47,065 nt of DNA from Candidatus Schekmanbacteria bacterium (lineage in GTDB: Bacteria; CSSED10-310; JACPHN01). The position numbers were made by a program, and so were the translations under genes. The notes under the pieces are model-generated. The model ran no database searches. It saw only the letters and a list, made by a program, of their open reading frames with translations, and was not told the origin of the DNA. This document shows, one piece after another, positions 8,028 to 17,293 of this stretch. The stretch spans positions 1 through 47,065 of the forward strand of contig JACPHN010000043.1 in assembly GCA_016188575.1 (NCBI GenBank), written 5' to 3'. The first letter of the stretch is position 1; each line of letters begins with the position of its first letter.

Positions 8028-11000
8028 TCAGGCGCCGGCCCCGGTCTCGACGCGAATGCAGCGGGTATCGGGGCGCGCGCCGCCCCACTCGGGCCCGGGT
8101 ATCCGCGAGAGCTCGTCGGTAACCACCCAGCTTATGGTTCCGGTCGGGCCCCGGAGCGCCACCGCCAGCTCGAGCGGTCGATCGCCGTCGTCGGTCTCGG
8201 CGACGCCGTGCAGCGCCGCGCCGTCAAGCTGAGCCGCGCGGAGGGCCGCAGCCGCTTCCTCCCGAGTATCGCCGAGCACGTGCACCGATACGGGACTGCC
8301 CGAGCGGAGCCGCTCCCGGAGCGCCGCCAGCGGTCGCCACGCCGCCAGGTCCCACGCCTCCGGCGGCCCCGCGAAGAACAGACGCACCGCGAGCTCACCT
8401 GGCCGATCCAGGGACCGCCGCACTGCGACATCGAGCGGCTCGAGCTCGAACGCGCTGCTGCCCTCGGGCCACTGGAGCTCGGGTGGTAGCGCATACGATT
8501 CGGCGCCCAGGGATTCGAGCAACCGCAACCCGGCGCTCCGATCCAGGCTCGGCATGTCAAACTGAGTATCAAACGAAAGCAAGCACCCATGGCAGGCGAG
8601 GTCGCAACCGCAGCTCGAGCAGCGCAGGATCTCCAGCGCGCGGGCCACGAGCTCCGGCTGTGCCGCCACCGCCATCTCCGCAAAGCCGGCGCCACCCTGC
8701 GCGGTATCGAAGAGCGCCACGGAGGTCGTGGCCGCCTCGGCGGGACAAGCCGCGCAAGACGGTAGGGCCGCGTAGCCGATTTCCCGCTCCGCGACGCCCG
8801 CGTGCTCGGCCAGGGCCAGGCGCAGCGCCACGGCTGCCGAGAGCACCGCGGAGTGCCTTGCGAGCTCCGGAAGCTGCGACGCGACGCCGATCTGCAGCTC
8901 GAATACGCCGGTATGCTGCGTGGCGCCGAGGCACAGATGGCGCCCCACGGCGTATGGCGATTCGCGAGCCGGGCACGGACCCTCCCCGCGCAGTCGGCGG
9001 TGGCCGAGCATGTCTTTGGGCACGGGCGGTGGCGGCTCCGAGGAACCGACCATCTCCGGCATCGCCCGCCCGCAGCTCAAACACACCGCATAGCCGTGAC
9101 CGAACGCCCCGGAAACCTGGTGGAAGATATGCCCGTGGGGGTCGTAGCGGTAGCGGCCGCGGTCAGGTCGCAGGAGACACCGCCAGGCCCCCCCGCCTGG
9201 CGACAACCACGTCCTGGTGCGCCCCGCGGCCGCCGTTGCGCCGATGAAGTTGCAGGTCTCATAGCGGAAGTCGACCGCGAAACCGGCGGGCCGGAGAAAT
9301 GTGCACGCTTCGGGGGCGGGCCGGCCGCAGGCGCGACAGGATGGGGGTGAGGCCGTGCCCGGGGAATCTCCGCCCGCACCGCAGGCCGGGCAGTGCCAGG
9401 CGCTGCGAATCACCTGGATCTCGGGCACCCCGTCGAGCGGTCCCGCAGGGAGGTGCCAGTTGAGCGTGACGCCACCGGACTCATACACCTTGCCGTCGAG
9501 CACGACGCGGGCACCTGGGGCGTACTCGCGGATTGCCAGGCTGCTTTCCCGAGTCGGGTACCCATAGCGTGCCCAGCGGCCGTCCTCGCGGTCGTTATCC
9601 GCATCCGCAGAGCCGATGGGAGCCGCCGCGCGACCGGTCTCCCGGGCGAGCTCCTCCTTGGTGGTAGTGACGAACGCGACCACATCCACGGGAAACCCGT
9701 GGGCCGGGAGAAAACCGCAGGCAACCAGCTCCCGGAGCAGCATTTCCCCCTTCGACCGCTCCATCTGGCGGCGCAGCCAGCGCACCTCCACGGACTCGGC
9801 CGCCAGCGGCGCACAGGTCGGGGACTGCGCCGTGGCGGCCGCCAGTTGTTGCTCGAGCGCGCGCCAGTTGCTGCGCCATCGGTCGCGCGCCTCGGCCGCC
9901 AGCTCCGCGGTGCGGCGAGCGAGCTGCGCCGGCTCGAAGCCGTCGAGCGAGGTTCCCGCGGCAATCCGGCGAAGGCCAGCCGCCAGCTCGCGGCGGAGCT
10001 CGAAGGCGCCGCTCTCGAGCCACTCGCGGAAGATATCGACCGGCGCCGTGCCCGTGCCGCCGGGGCTGCTCGCAGCCGGGAGGAAAAACCAACCTGCGGG
10101 CAGCCTGGCGACCTGGGCGTGTTCGGTGAGCAGGAAACGGGTGAGCAAGAACGCGTTGACATGTCGGATCGGAATCGTGGAGCTCTGCAGGGACACTGCG
10201 GGCGGGCGCACGGGGGTTGTCCACGGCCACGCGGGATTGGCAAAGACCGCGGCGTCGTGCGGCGCGCTGCGGCAGAAGGTGAGCGAGACCGAAGCCGCCT
10301 CGGCCCGCCGGCCGGCCCGCCCGGTGCGTTGCAAGAAGTTTGCCGGGTTCGGTGGCGCGTTGTTCAGCGCCACCGCCGTCAGTCCACCAATGTCGATGCC
10401 GAGCTCCATGGTCGTCGAACAGCTCAGGATGTTCAGCATGCCGGACTTGAACTGCGCCTCGAGCCGCCGCAGCCGCGCGGCGGACTGCTGCGCCGAATGC
10501 TCGCCGACCTGATGGTAGGCACTGAAACACGCCAGGCGGTCGCTGAGCTCGGTCCACACTGCGGCAGCGCGCAGCTTCTGGAGCTGCTCGTGGCGCGCGC
10601 ACCACACGCGCAGGCGCTGTTCGCCCACCTCGTGGCCGCTCTCGTCACAACCAAACGGAAAGGCGAGAGCGGGGATGAGGACTGGGGGCGCGCATCGCGC
10701 CGCCGCAGCGTCCGTTTCGGGTCTGGCAAACGGGGTGAAACCACCGAGCGCCACGTCCAGAAGCCGTGCGGTTGCCGGGCAAATCCACGCCTGCGCCGGG
10801 GAAAACAGCTCGGCGGCCCTTTCCAGGTCCAGTCGATAGCCGCGCGCTTCCGACAGGGCGACGTTGGCGGCGAGCACCGCTTCCCAGGCCGCGCCGAGGA
10901 CCTCGTCGATGCCGGTGCGGCCGGCGGCGGTGGCTGGGTCGAGGCCGAGATAGCGCGCCAGCAGACCGACGAGCCCGGTAGTGTGGGGTTGTTGGGCGGC

Positions 11001-13652
11001 GCAGGGCCAGCGGACCTGCCGGCTGCTCGGCGCCTCCCTCGCGGAGGGCGCCACCACCCACCGTGGCCGGATGGGCGTGCCGGCCCAGCGCGAGAAACGA
11101 TCATCCATGACCACCGCGCTGCGTCCGCGAAAGACCCGGTCCACGGCAATCTTGAGAAACTGGCGCCAGTCGGCCAGCGGTTTCTCGAGCCGATTCCACT
11201 CGGCCGGCAGGGAAGATGCCGCGGCGGCCGCCAGGCGCGGGTAGCGCATTCCCACCAGGCCGAGGGTCTCCAGCGAGTTTCCGCGCCGCGGCCGGCGAGC
11301 GAGCTCGCGCAGCAGGCAGAAGCTGGCCGCTTCGGTCGGGGTCGAGTCGCGACCCAGGTCGCGCCACTGCTGGCACAACCAGCCGATCTCGGGCAAGCTC
11401 TGCATGATCTCGCGCACCCGCGGCCAGCAGAGCGCTTCATTGTCCTTTGCGGGGCTGCTTGCGGCCGCGAGCCGCGCGCGAACCGACGCGATGGCGAGGT
11501 TTCTCTTGGCAGGGGGAAGACCAGACGCCTCGAGCATGTCGAGCGTGCGTTGCAGGTCTCGCACGCTGCCGGCCGCCGCCCCGTCGCCCGCGGCAGGTCG
11601 GCTGTGTTGGGCCACGTAGTGGTAGATCCAGCTTCGCGCCCAGTTCCGCTCCGCGTCGAGCTGCGCCTGCAACGCAAACCGCGCCGTCGCCGGACGACTG
11701 TCCGCGAACGTGATCAGGCGGCGGCCCGCGAAGGGCACAGCCGCTGCGTCGTGCGCCTGCCCCAGCGCGGGAAGGTGAGAAAGGAGAGCCGGCACGGCGA
11801 CGCGGAGGAAAAACGACGTGCCCGAGCTGGCGGGCCGCGCCGGTTCCAGCCGACTGCACCGGGTGCAGCGAAGGCGCTGCTTGGGGTCGCGGGCGTCCGG
11901 AAGCACCACGTGGACCGCAATCGCCGCCTCACCCTGCGCCTCCACGGCAGGCGCGGAGCCGCTGAGCCTGCCCGAGCCCCGAGCGACGAAATGAGGCGCC
12001 GACGCCTTGCCCTCGCCCGCCCCCACGAGCCGGGCCAGCGCCGCGCCTTCCCGCGGGAAGCCGGCTCCTGCCCCTGCGGGTGCTGACTCCGGCCGCAGAA
12101 TGCGCTCACCTCCGCCACGCAACTCGAACGCTCGCAAGTGCTCGGCGCCGCAGTCTTCGCAGACCAGAAGCTCCGACACCGGCGACTCGCAGGCAGAGCA
12201 GCTCTGGCGGCGCTCCAGGTATACCCGTCCGAAAGGCCACTGCTCGCAATCGAGTGGCGTGTCGGCGCGCCCGGAGCACTGGCGGTTCCAACAGATCCAC
12301 AGCCCGCTCAGGTCGCGGTGAAAGAAGTGGGCCCGCGCAGGCAGGAAGGCCTGCCCGTCCAGCGCGCTCTGGTGAGCCGCGTCGAGGAGCCGCAGGGTTG
12401 TGGCACGGCCGGCGGACCCGGCGGCCTCCGGCCGTGCCGCTGCCGTTTCGGCCCGCAGCAGGTCCGCGATCTCGCCGAGGCGCATCGGCGCCTCGCCCAG
12501 CCGCGCGCGTAGCGCCCGCCAGCCCGGCGCGGACGCATAGGCCACAAACCGCTGCTCCGGGCTCAGGCGGTCGAGGTCGCTCAGAACCGGGGGTGTCCCG
12601 CGCGTGGCCGCCCACTGCGCCGGCAGCGCCGGCACCTCGCGCTGTCCCTCGACTACGGTCACGCGGGCCTCGGCTATCCCGCCGAGGTCCGCCAGGAAGC
12701 GCCGCAGCGCCGCCCGCGCCGCGCCCGCCTCGCTCGGGGCGCGCCCCCCGGCCAGCGTCGCCGAGGTCGCCACGAAGCGGACGTCCTCCGCCCGGCATGC
12801 GAACGCTTCGAGCACCCGGCGCAACAGCAGCGACAGGTCACTCGCCTGCGACCCCTGATACGCGTGAGCCTCATCGATGACGATCCACCGCAGCCGGCCG
12901 CGCGACTCCCGGACGATCGCAGCGTCCTCCGGGCGAATCAGCATGTACTCCAGCATCGTGGTGTTGGTGACGAGCAGCGGCGGCGGCGAGCGCCTGAGCA
13001 GCGCGCGAGACAGCACCTGCTCGGGACAGCGCGCCTGCTTCGTCTCGTTGACCTCGTCCGGCGTGTTACCATTGTACAGACAAAAACGCAGACGCCCCCC
13101 AAAAGGCGCCGTCCACGCCCGCAGCCGCTCGCGCTGGCTGGCGATCAGGGCGTTGAGAGGGTAGAGAAACAGCGCGCTGACGCCCACGAGCGGCGACGCG
13201 CTCGCCGTGGCGAGCCGGGCGAGATCGTTCAGAATCGGCACGAGAAAGCATTCGGTCTTGCCGGACCCGGTGCCGCTGGCAACCACGACCGACCGGGCTG
13301 ACGGCCCGCCGAGCGCCGTCCAGGCCTCCACCTGATGGCGGTAGGGATGGCGGCTCCGCGGAAATCGATACTCCGCGAGCTCGCCGGAAGGTGCGTCGAG
13401 CGCGTTCACGAGCTCCGCGCAGAGCAGTCGCTCGGCGAGCGCCTCCATCGTCGACTCGCTGCGGCGCCAGCCGAAGGTGCCCTCGATCACCGGCTCCGCG
13501 ACCAGACTGCCAGGCTCGCCAGCCATCTGCCCGAGCAGATGCTCGAGATAGTTTCTCAGCACCGGACGGCGGATGCCGACGTTGGAGAGGTAGGCCCGCG
13601 CCGAACGCAACGGCAGCTCCGTTGCCAGGTCGTAAAAGAGCTCACGCCTCAT
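8028..13652 (-). CDS. druE: Druantia helicase DruE: DEAD/DEAH superfamily 2 with DUF1998
   Basis: A very large (1874 residues) SF2 helicase. The Q-motif region has PYRHQVEAW (103-111). Walker A is SGTGSGKT (126-133), motif II is DEAH (260-263) and motif III is ATSATL (295-300). The second RecA domain carries [10 protein letters not shown] near 1105-1115. A Cys-rich zinc-binding stretch (CSACxxP...CEDCG) lies near 480, and more CxxC pairs near 1420-1450. The C-terminal DUF1998 part has CAACPAEA and [14 protein letters not shown] (about 1635-1700). The size and the helicase-DUF1998 fusion are diagnostic of DruE, the shared component of all Druantia types. It is translated from an ATG at 13652 and followed by druH. 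The alternative families DrmB and DpdJ lack this full fusion or the partner. Confidence 0.88.
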   Translation of the reverse strand: MRRELFYDLATELPLRSARAYLSNVGIRRPVLRNYLEHLLGQMAGEPGSLVAEPVIEGTFGWRRSESTMEALAERLLCAELVNALDAPSGELAEYRFPRSRHPYRHQVEAWTALGGPSARSVVVASGTGSGKTECFLVPILNDLARLATASASPLVGVSALFLYPLNALIASQRERLRAWTAPFGGRLRFCLYNGNTPDEVNETKQARCPEQVLSRALLRRSPPPLLVTNTTMLEYMLIRPEDAAIVRESRGRLRWIVIDEAHAYQGSQASDLSLLLRRVLEAFACRAEDVRFVATSATLAGGRAPSEAGAARAALRRFLADLGGIAEARVTVVEGQREVPALPAQWAATRGTPPVLSDLDRLSPEQRFVAYASAPGWRALRARLGEAPMRLGEIADLLRAETAAARPEAAGSAGRATTLRLLDAAHQSALDGQAFLPARAHFFHRDLSGLWICWNRQCSGRADTPLDCEQWPFGRVYLERRQSCSACESPVSELLVCEDCGAEHLRAFELRGGGERILRPESAPAGAGAGFPREGAALARLVGAGEGKASAPHFVARGSGRLSGSAPAVEAQGEAAIAVHVVLPDARDPKQRLRCTRCSRLEPARPASSGTSFFLRVAVPALLSHLPALGQAHDAAAVPFAGRRLITFADSRPATARFALQAQLDAERNWARSWIYHYVAQHSRPAAGDGAAAGSVRDLQRTLDMLEASGLPPAKRNLAIASVRARLAAASSPAKDNEALCWPRVREIMQSLPEIGWLCQQWRDLGRDSTPTEAASFCLLRELARRPRRGNSLETLGLVGMRYPRLAAAAASSLPAEWNRLEKPLADWRQFLKIAVDRVFRGRSAVVMDDRFSRWAGTPIRPRWVVAPSAREAPSSRQVRWPCAAQQPHTTGLVGLLARYLGLDPATAAGRTGIDEVLGAAWEAVLAANVALSEARGYRLDLERAAELFSPAQAWICPATARLLDVALGGFTPFARPETDAAAARCAPPVLIPALAFPFGCDESGHEVGEQRLRVWCARHEQLQKLRAAAVWTELSDRLACFSAYHQVGEHSAQQSAARLRRLEAQFKSGMLNILSCSTTMELGIDIGGLTAVALNNAPPNPANFLQRTGRAGRRAEAASVSLTFCRSAPHDAAVFANPAWPWTTPVRPPAVSLQSSTIPIRHVNAFLLTRFLLTEHAQVARLPAGWFFLPAASSPGGTGTAPVDIFREWLESGAFELRRELAAGLRRIAAGTSLDGFEPAQLARRTAELAAEARDRWRSNWRALEQQLAAATAQSPTCAPLAAESVEVRWLRRQMERSKGEMLLRELVACGFLPAHGFPVDVVAFVTTTKEELARETGRAAAPIGSADADNDREDGRWARYGYPTRESSLAIREYAPGARVVLDGKVYESGGVTLNWHLPAGPLDGVPEIQVIRSAWHCPACGAGGDSPGTASPPSCRACGRPAPEACTFLRPAGFAVDFRYETCNFIGATAAAGRTRTWLSPGGGAWRCLLRPDRGRYRYDPHGHIFHQVSGAFGHGYAVCLSCGRAMPEMVGSSEPPPPVPKDMLGHRRLRGEGPCPARESPYAVGRHLCLGATQHTGVFELQIGVASQLPELARHSAVLSAAVALRLALAEHAGVAEREIGYAALPSCAACPAEAATTSVALFDTAQGGAGFAEMAVAAQPELVARALEILRCSSCGCDLACHGCLLSFDTQFDMPSLDRSAGLRLLESLGAESYALPPELQWPEGSSAFELEPLDVAVRRSLDRPGELAVRLFFAGPPEAWDLAAWRPLAALRERLRSGSPVSVHVLGDTREEAAAALRAAQLDGAALHGVAETDDGDRPLELAVALRGPTGTISWVVTDELSRIPGPEWGGARPDTRCIRVETGAGA

Positions 13653-13773
13653 GCCTTTGGCCTTCCTGTGCGCGTCGCCCGCTGTCTCGAGAGACCCGCG
13701 CTACCGGCACAGTGCGACATCCTGGCATTACCCGTGCCGTCGCGCAAGCGTACGTGTTCTCCTCCCCCCGGCC

Positions 13774-13835
13774 CATTCGTTCCGCAACGAACGCTTGGTT
13801 TGGCGATCCCAAACAGCTCGCCGGCCCAATGGCCG
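13774..13835. promoter_or_regulatory. three consecutive short hairpins upstream of druE
   Basis: Within 62 bp lie three perfect hairpins: TTCGTT-CCGC-AACGAA (13774-13789), GTTTGG-CGATC-CCAAAC (13796-13812) and GCCGGCC-CAAT-GGCCGGC (13818-13835). They precede druE by 120-180 bp on the side of its promoter, so they could be operators, a leader structure or REP units. No -35/-10 pair could be fixed here. Confidence 0.45.
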
Positions 13836-13940
13836 GCATCCTCTTGCCCCGCGCACGGACTCATCCGATGAGCTCCGCGGATTCCATATTGAGACTCTTG
13901 AAACGCCTTCTCATCAAGGGCGCGAGGACCAGACGATGGT

Positions 13941-14120
13941 TCGGCCACTTTCCGATGAGACAAAACATCTAACGAGAATTTGGCCGGAGAATTCCCAAGA
14001 AACCGGCCATAATCGCTCCAGACACGGCCATCTACGCGGAAAGTGGCCGAAAACGCGGCGAATTGAGGCCAATTGGCGGCCAGAATCGCCTCAGATGTTT
14101 TATCTGCGGCAAGTATGGCC
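13941..14120. mobile_element. MITE-like element, about 180 bp
   Basis: The ends are imperfect inverted repeats of about 28 bp. The left end starts GGCCACTTTCC and reaches AAAACATCT. The right end, reverse-complemented, starts GGCCATACTTGCC and reaches AAAACATCT. Inside, TCGGCCACTTTCCG (13941-13954) recurs inverted without mismatch at 14037-14050, and GGCC recurs many times. It carries no coding capacity and is AT-richer than its flanks. No target duplication was evident. Confidence 0.5.
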
Positions 14121-14129
14121 GGTCCGGCC

Positions 14130-14504
14130 TCGACTCACCAGGCCCCCGCTGCCATCCACTCACCACCGCATCCAGGTAGTCGCGCAGCTCCGCCTCCGTC
14201 TCTTGCTGCGCCAGGTTCCACGGCCGATGCCCTTCGCCAGCTCCCCAAAACCCACAATGAGGCTTCATCGTTGCGGGACGAGTGGGCCCCGCGATGCCGG
14301 CCGGAGGAGGTGAACAGATACCGGCGCACAACCTCGCGTCCTCTCTCCGTCGACGCCGCTCTCGCCGAGGTGTTTCGCCGCGCGATCGGCCAGCTCACGC
14401 ACCGCCTCCGTCCCCAGAAGAAAGACGCGTGAAGCCTTCAGTGCGCGTGCGGACACCACCACCGGGAGGGGGTTGGAACCTACGGTGAGGATCAGATCAA
14501 CCAT
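14130..14504 (-). pseudogene. truncated CARF-domain gene
   Basis: From an ATG at 14504 the frame reads MVDLILTVGSNPLPVVVSAR, then ALKASRVFLLGTE. This is the first beta-strand and ligand loop of a CARF Rossmann fold (hydrophobic strand-TVGSNPLP, then LKP-x-RVxLLxT). The homology ends near residue 45-50, after which the frame is no longer protein-like. In another frame, GHRPWNLAQQETEAELRDYL followed by DAVVSGWQRG (about 14140-14240) may be the C-terminal end of the same gene. The second CARF motif and any effector domain are lost. It was probably a cyclic-oligoadenylate effector of a former type III system. Confidence 0.6.
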
Positions 14505-14819
14505 AGTCAACCTCCGATTGCGATCACCGGCGATCCGCCGGGGTTTCGAGAGAGGCAGATGCGCCCGCGGCGACGCCAGGATCCTTCGCCCCGGCCCCCA
14601 CGCGCTACACGTCGCATCTTGCCGCGCCTCGCCGGCGCTGTCAAGAGCGCGGCATCATGCTGAATCGCGCACCTGCTGGGGACTGGATCGCGGCGAATGC
14701 TTCATTCGTGGATCCGCACCCCGGTACCTGCCGACGCCGGAAAGCCGGGATCATCGCCGGCGGACGAAGGCAGCGGCCCCGCCTTGAGTACGCGAGCGCT
14801 CCCCGGCGAACCTCCGGGC
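14505..14819. other. intergenic stretch without a recognisable gene
   Basis: No frame here looks coding. A palindromic segment, GAAAGCCGGGATCATCGCC, lies near 14740. It is of the same type as the PAKAGI-encoding repeats in cmr6. Confidence 0.3.
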
Positions 14820-14849
14820 TTGGGCGCGGAACGAACGGCGCGCTACACT
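14820..14849 (+). promoter_or_regulatory. candidate sigma-70 promoter of the DUF1152-CARF operon
   Basis: TTGGGC (14820-14825) and TACACT (14844-14849) are separated by 18 bases and lie about 60 bases before the DUF1152 start codon. The match to consensus is moderate, so this is a candidate only. Confidence 0.35.
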
Positions 14850-14909
14850 GAGCGACAGCCGGCGACTGCTCGCCGGCCCGAGTTTCCCAACCTCGAAAGG
14901 AGGCGTCCC

Positions 14910-15746
14910 ATGGCCCATTCCGGCGGCGAAAACGACTGGCTCGATGCCGCGTTCGCCTGCCCGCCACTCGCGGGGCGGAAAGTCCTCGTTCTCGGCCTTG
15001 GCGGCGGGTCCGATATCATCGCGGCATACGCGGTCGCGCACCTGTTGCGCGCGAGCCGGCCCGCGTCAATGATCTACGCCAACACCAAAAAGCGCGACGA
15101 CGGCACGCTGCTACCGGTCACGGCGCATATCAGCCGGGTCGCGGCGGAGCCTTCGTCGCCCGCTGAGGCCAGCGGGCCCATCCACGGCTCAACCCTCATC
15201 GATCGCGCCGTGCCGCGTGGCGATGAGGGATGCCCGTGGATCTTTCTACTCGGGGATAGCGGCTCGAAAGCGGAAATGGAGCTTCCCGGCGAAATACGGC
15301 AATGCGGGTTCGACGTCGTTTTCGGCGTGGACATCGGCGGCGATTCGCTGGTCCCGAGCGCGAGCAGCGGCAAGCACGGCCGCGACAAACGGATGCTGGA
15401 GGTGCTGCAGCACACACGCCTGCCCCTGCTCCCCGTGGTGGTGTCCCCCGGAGCTGACGGCGAGTCCACATACGAGGAGCTGCTCGACGCCTTCCGCGCC
15501 CATCGCCGCCGCGTCCGGGGGAGCGTGCCGCTCGACGACCCGGCGTTGGAGCTGATGCGGTCGCTGAGCGTCTTTCTGGACCCCGATCGCACCCCGCGAA
15601 TTATCCTCGCGGCCGCGGAGGATCGGCTGCAGTGGAGCCCCCACGGCGGTGTCGTCGTGCCCCGAGGCCGCTACCCAAGCGTACCGCGGGCATGGTTGCT
15701 GCGGGCACTGGTTTTCGCGGACGACGACGCTTGTACCCAACTTTGA
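14910..15746 (+). CDS. DUF1152 family protein
   Basis: A 278-residue soluble protein. The ATG at 14910 is chosen because AAAGGAGG lies seven bases upstream; longer upstream frames read as low-complexity. The N-terminal Rossmann-like strand and loop VLVLGLGGGSDIIAAYAVA (25-43) and the central FGVDIGGDSL (138-147) are the two signature motifs of DUF1152. The biochemical role of the family is not established; the glycine-rich loop suggests nucleotide or sugar-phosphate binding. The gene ends 33 bases before a CARF-RelE gene on the same strand and probably forms an operon with it. That makes a link to cyclic-oligoadenylate signalling worth considering. There is no membrane segment or signal. Confidence 0.7.
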   Translation: MAHSGGENDWLDAAFACPPLAGRKVLVLGLGGGSDIIAAYAVAHLLRASRPASMIYANTKKRDDGTLLPVTAHISRVAAEPSSPAEASGPIHGSTLIDRAVPRGDEGCPWIFLLGDSGSKAEMELPGEIRQCGFDVVFGVDIGGDSLVPSASSGKHGRDKRMLEVLQHTRLPLLPVVVSPGADGESTYEELLDAFRAHRRRVRGSVPLDDPALELMRSLSVFLDPDRTPRIILAAAEDRLQWSPHGGVVVPRGRYPSVPRAWLLRALVFADDDACTQL

Positions 15747-15779
15747 AGTTGCACGTACCAACACCATCAGGAGCTCGTC

Positions 15780-16898
15780 ATGCGGTCAACGTGGTTCGTC
15801 CTTTCCCCCTGTGGAACCAGCCTGCTCAACAACGCCTGCACCGGCGACGAGGAGCGCCGGGCGGTCACTGACAACACCAACGTGAAGGAGCGGGACCAGG
15901 TATCACCCGCGGCTCGCACCGTCCTGGATACGCTGATCGAGCGCGTCGGCTCCAAGCTTCGTGGCGCGGACCGCGCGCAGGCGGCGCGGATGTCCGCCGA
16001 GCTCAACGGCATCACCGCGCTGTATCGCGAGGCCGGGGCAGGCGATTCACGGCCGGACATGCACCAGCTCCTGGCCACCGACACCTGGCTCGGTGAGACC
16101 ACGGCCCAGCTCGTTGCGGAGTGGCTGCGCGGCGAAGGATTCACCGTCGATCTCCGCCGGCAAACCGATCTGCGAACGGTAGAGCTGTCGGAGTTTCAAG
16201 CGGCGCTATCGGACGTCGTGCGCTGGGCGGAAGAAACGCTGCCGGGCTACCGGCAAGAGAAATACCACGTCATCTTCAACCTGACCGGCGGCTTCAAGAG
16301 CGTCCAGGGGTTCTTGCAAACTCTTGCCACGTTCTACGCGGACGAGGCCGTCTATATCTTTGAAACGGGGTCGCTGCTTCGCATCCCTCGCCTTCCCGTC
16401 AAGATGGCGGGCGAATCGACGGTGATGGAGCATCTCGTGGCGTTTCGCCGCCTGTCCTCGCGGCTTGAGGTTGCGGCGCGGGAAACGGAGTCGATTCCGG
16501 AAACGCTCCTGATGAAGCTGGATGGAGGAATCTGTCTATCTGAGTGGGGAGAGCTCGTGTGGCGGCAAACGAGTCGGGCGCTTTATGAGCAAAAAGTATG
16601 GCCGTCACCCAGCGACCGGCTGCGCTACGGCGAGCGATTTCGCAAGAGCGTCGAAGGATTGTCCGGGGAGCGGTTTCGGCTGGTGAACGAGCGCATCGAC
16701 CAGCTCGCAAAGTGCCTGGAGTCGGGTGGGACGTACAATCCCCAATCGCTCGACCTGAAGCCGCTGCGGGGCGACCCCGCGCCGCCCTCGACCCACGAGG
16801 CCGACGCCTGGGCGGACCAGGATGCGAAACGCCTCTTTGGGCATTACGTTGGCGAGGCGTTTGTTCTGGACAAGCTGGACCGCCCGCTTCATCACTGA
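15780..16898 (+). CDS. CARF protein with RelE-like C-terminal domain (Cami1-like)
   Basis: A 372-residue protein. The N-terminal CARF domain has the first ligand loop SPCGTSLLNN (9-18) and the second motif FNLTGGFKSVQGFLQ (166-180), both as in the APE2256/TIGR02619 CARF family that binds cyclic oligoadenylate. A linker region follows. The C-terminal 85 residues (about 285-372) resemble RelE/ParE toxins: a helix RLVNERIDQLAKCLESGG, then LDLKPLRGD, THEADAWADQDAKRLFGHY and a last strand FVLDKLDR. This matches the layout of Cami1, a CARF-RelE ribosome-dependent mRNA interferase switched on by cA4. It is co-oriented with DUF1152. The RelE call is by pattern only; catalytic residues in this family are variable. 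Confidence 0.75.
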   Translation: MRSTWFVLSPCGTSLLNNACTGDEERRAVTDNTNVKERDQVSPAARTVLDTLIERVGSKLRGADRAQAARMSAELNGITALYREAGAGDSRPDMHQLLATDTWLGETTAQLVAEWLRGEGFTVDLRRQTDLRTVELSEFQAALSDVVRWAEETLPGYRQEKYHVIFNLTGGFKSVQGFLQTLATFYADEAVYIFETGSLLRIPRLPVKMAGESTVMEHLVAFRRLSSRLEVAARETESIPETLLMKLDGGICLSEWGELVWRQTSRALYEQKVWPSPSDRLRYGERFRKSVEGLSGERFRLVNERIDQLAKCLESGGTYNPQSLDLKPLRGDPAPPSTHEADAWADQDAKRLFGHYVGEAFVLDKLDRPLHH

Positions 16899-17250
16899 CG
16901 GCGCGGGGCATGCGATGCCGCCGTTACCCGGGGCCGATGGACGCCGGGGCAGTGGGCGGCGCGAGCAGAACGCGGACGCCGATTTCGCCCCGTAGCGCGT
17001 CGTTGAAGCCCGGCCGAGGGCCCGCCCGCAACCTGCCGAGCGTTTCGGTTGAGGCTCGCCCGCCCCGCGCCGATTGGCGGATGCCTGGAATCGGACGGGC
17101 ACAGGTCAGCGGCGTGAGCATGTCTCGCGCCTCCGGTGACCGTGGGGGCAAGGTGACGACAACGCCGCTGTGGGTCGACGACGTCCGACGGTTTGCCGAC
17201 GACCACGAGCGCGGAATACGCGATCTTGCAGCCAGTGCGGCCGCGGCACC
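16899..17250. other. 352-bp intergenic region without a supported gene
   Basis: The plus frame open through this stretch continues in frame into the ATPase gene but lacks a ribosome-binding site, and its composition is not convincing. A short protein-like piece, TTPLWVDDVRRFADDHERG (about 17160-17217), could be a remnant. I see nothing else. Confidence 0.3.
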
Positions 17251-17287
17251 TATTATAGCGCATACTATAATGGCCCGCGCTATAATA
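17251..17287. promoter_or_regulatory. AT-rich inverted repeat (operator/promoter) in front of the ATPase gene
   Basis: TATTATAGCGC (17251-17261) and GCGCTATAATA (17277-17287) form a perfect 11-bp inverted repeat with a 15-base centre. The centre itself contains TATAAT (17266-17271), and a second TATAAT lies at 17281-17286. In this GC-rich region the element stands out as a likely promoter under an overlapping dimeric repressor. The start codon at 17294 is only seven bases away, so the transcript may be nearly leaderless. Confidence 0.6.
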
Positions 17288-17293
17288 TGCCGC

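Noticed and set aside
9393-12086. Very long plus-strand open frame opposite druE
   Set aside because: It is the mirror of the helicase gene in GC-rich DNA; its translation is Arg/Gly/Pro-rich and has no motif, while the minus strand has all helicase motifs.
4207-13652. DISARM or dpd assignment for the helicase pair
   Set aside because: The helicase and DUF1998 are fused in one 1874-residue protein with a large motif-free partner and no methylase, PLD or 7-deazaguanine genes nearby, which fits Druantia III better.
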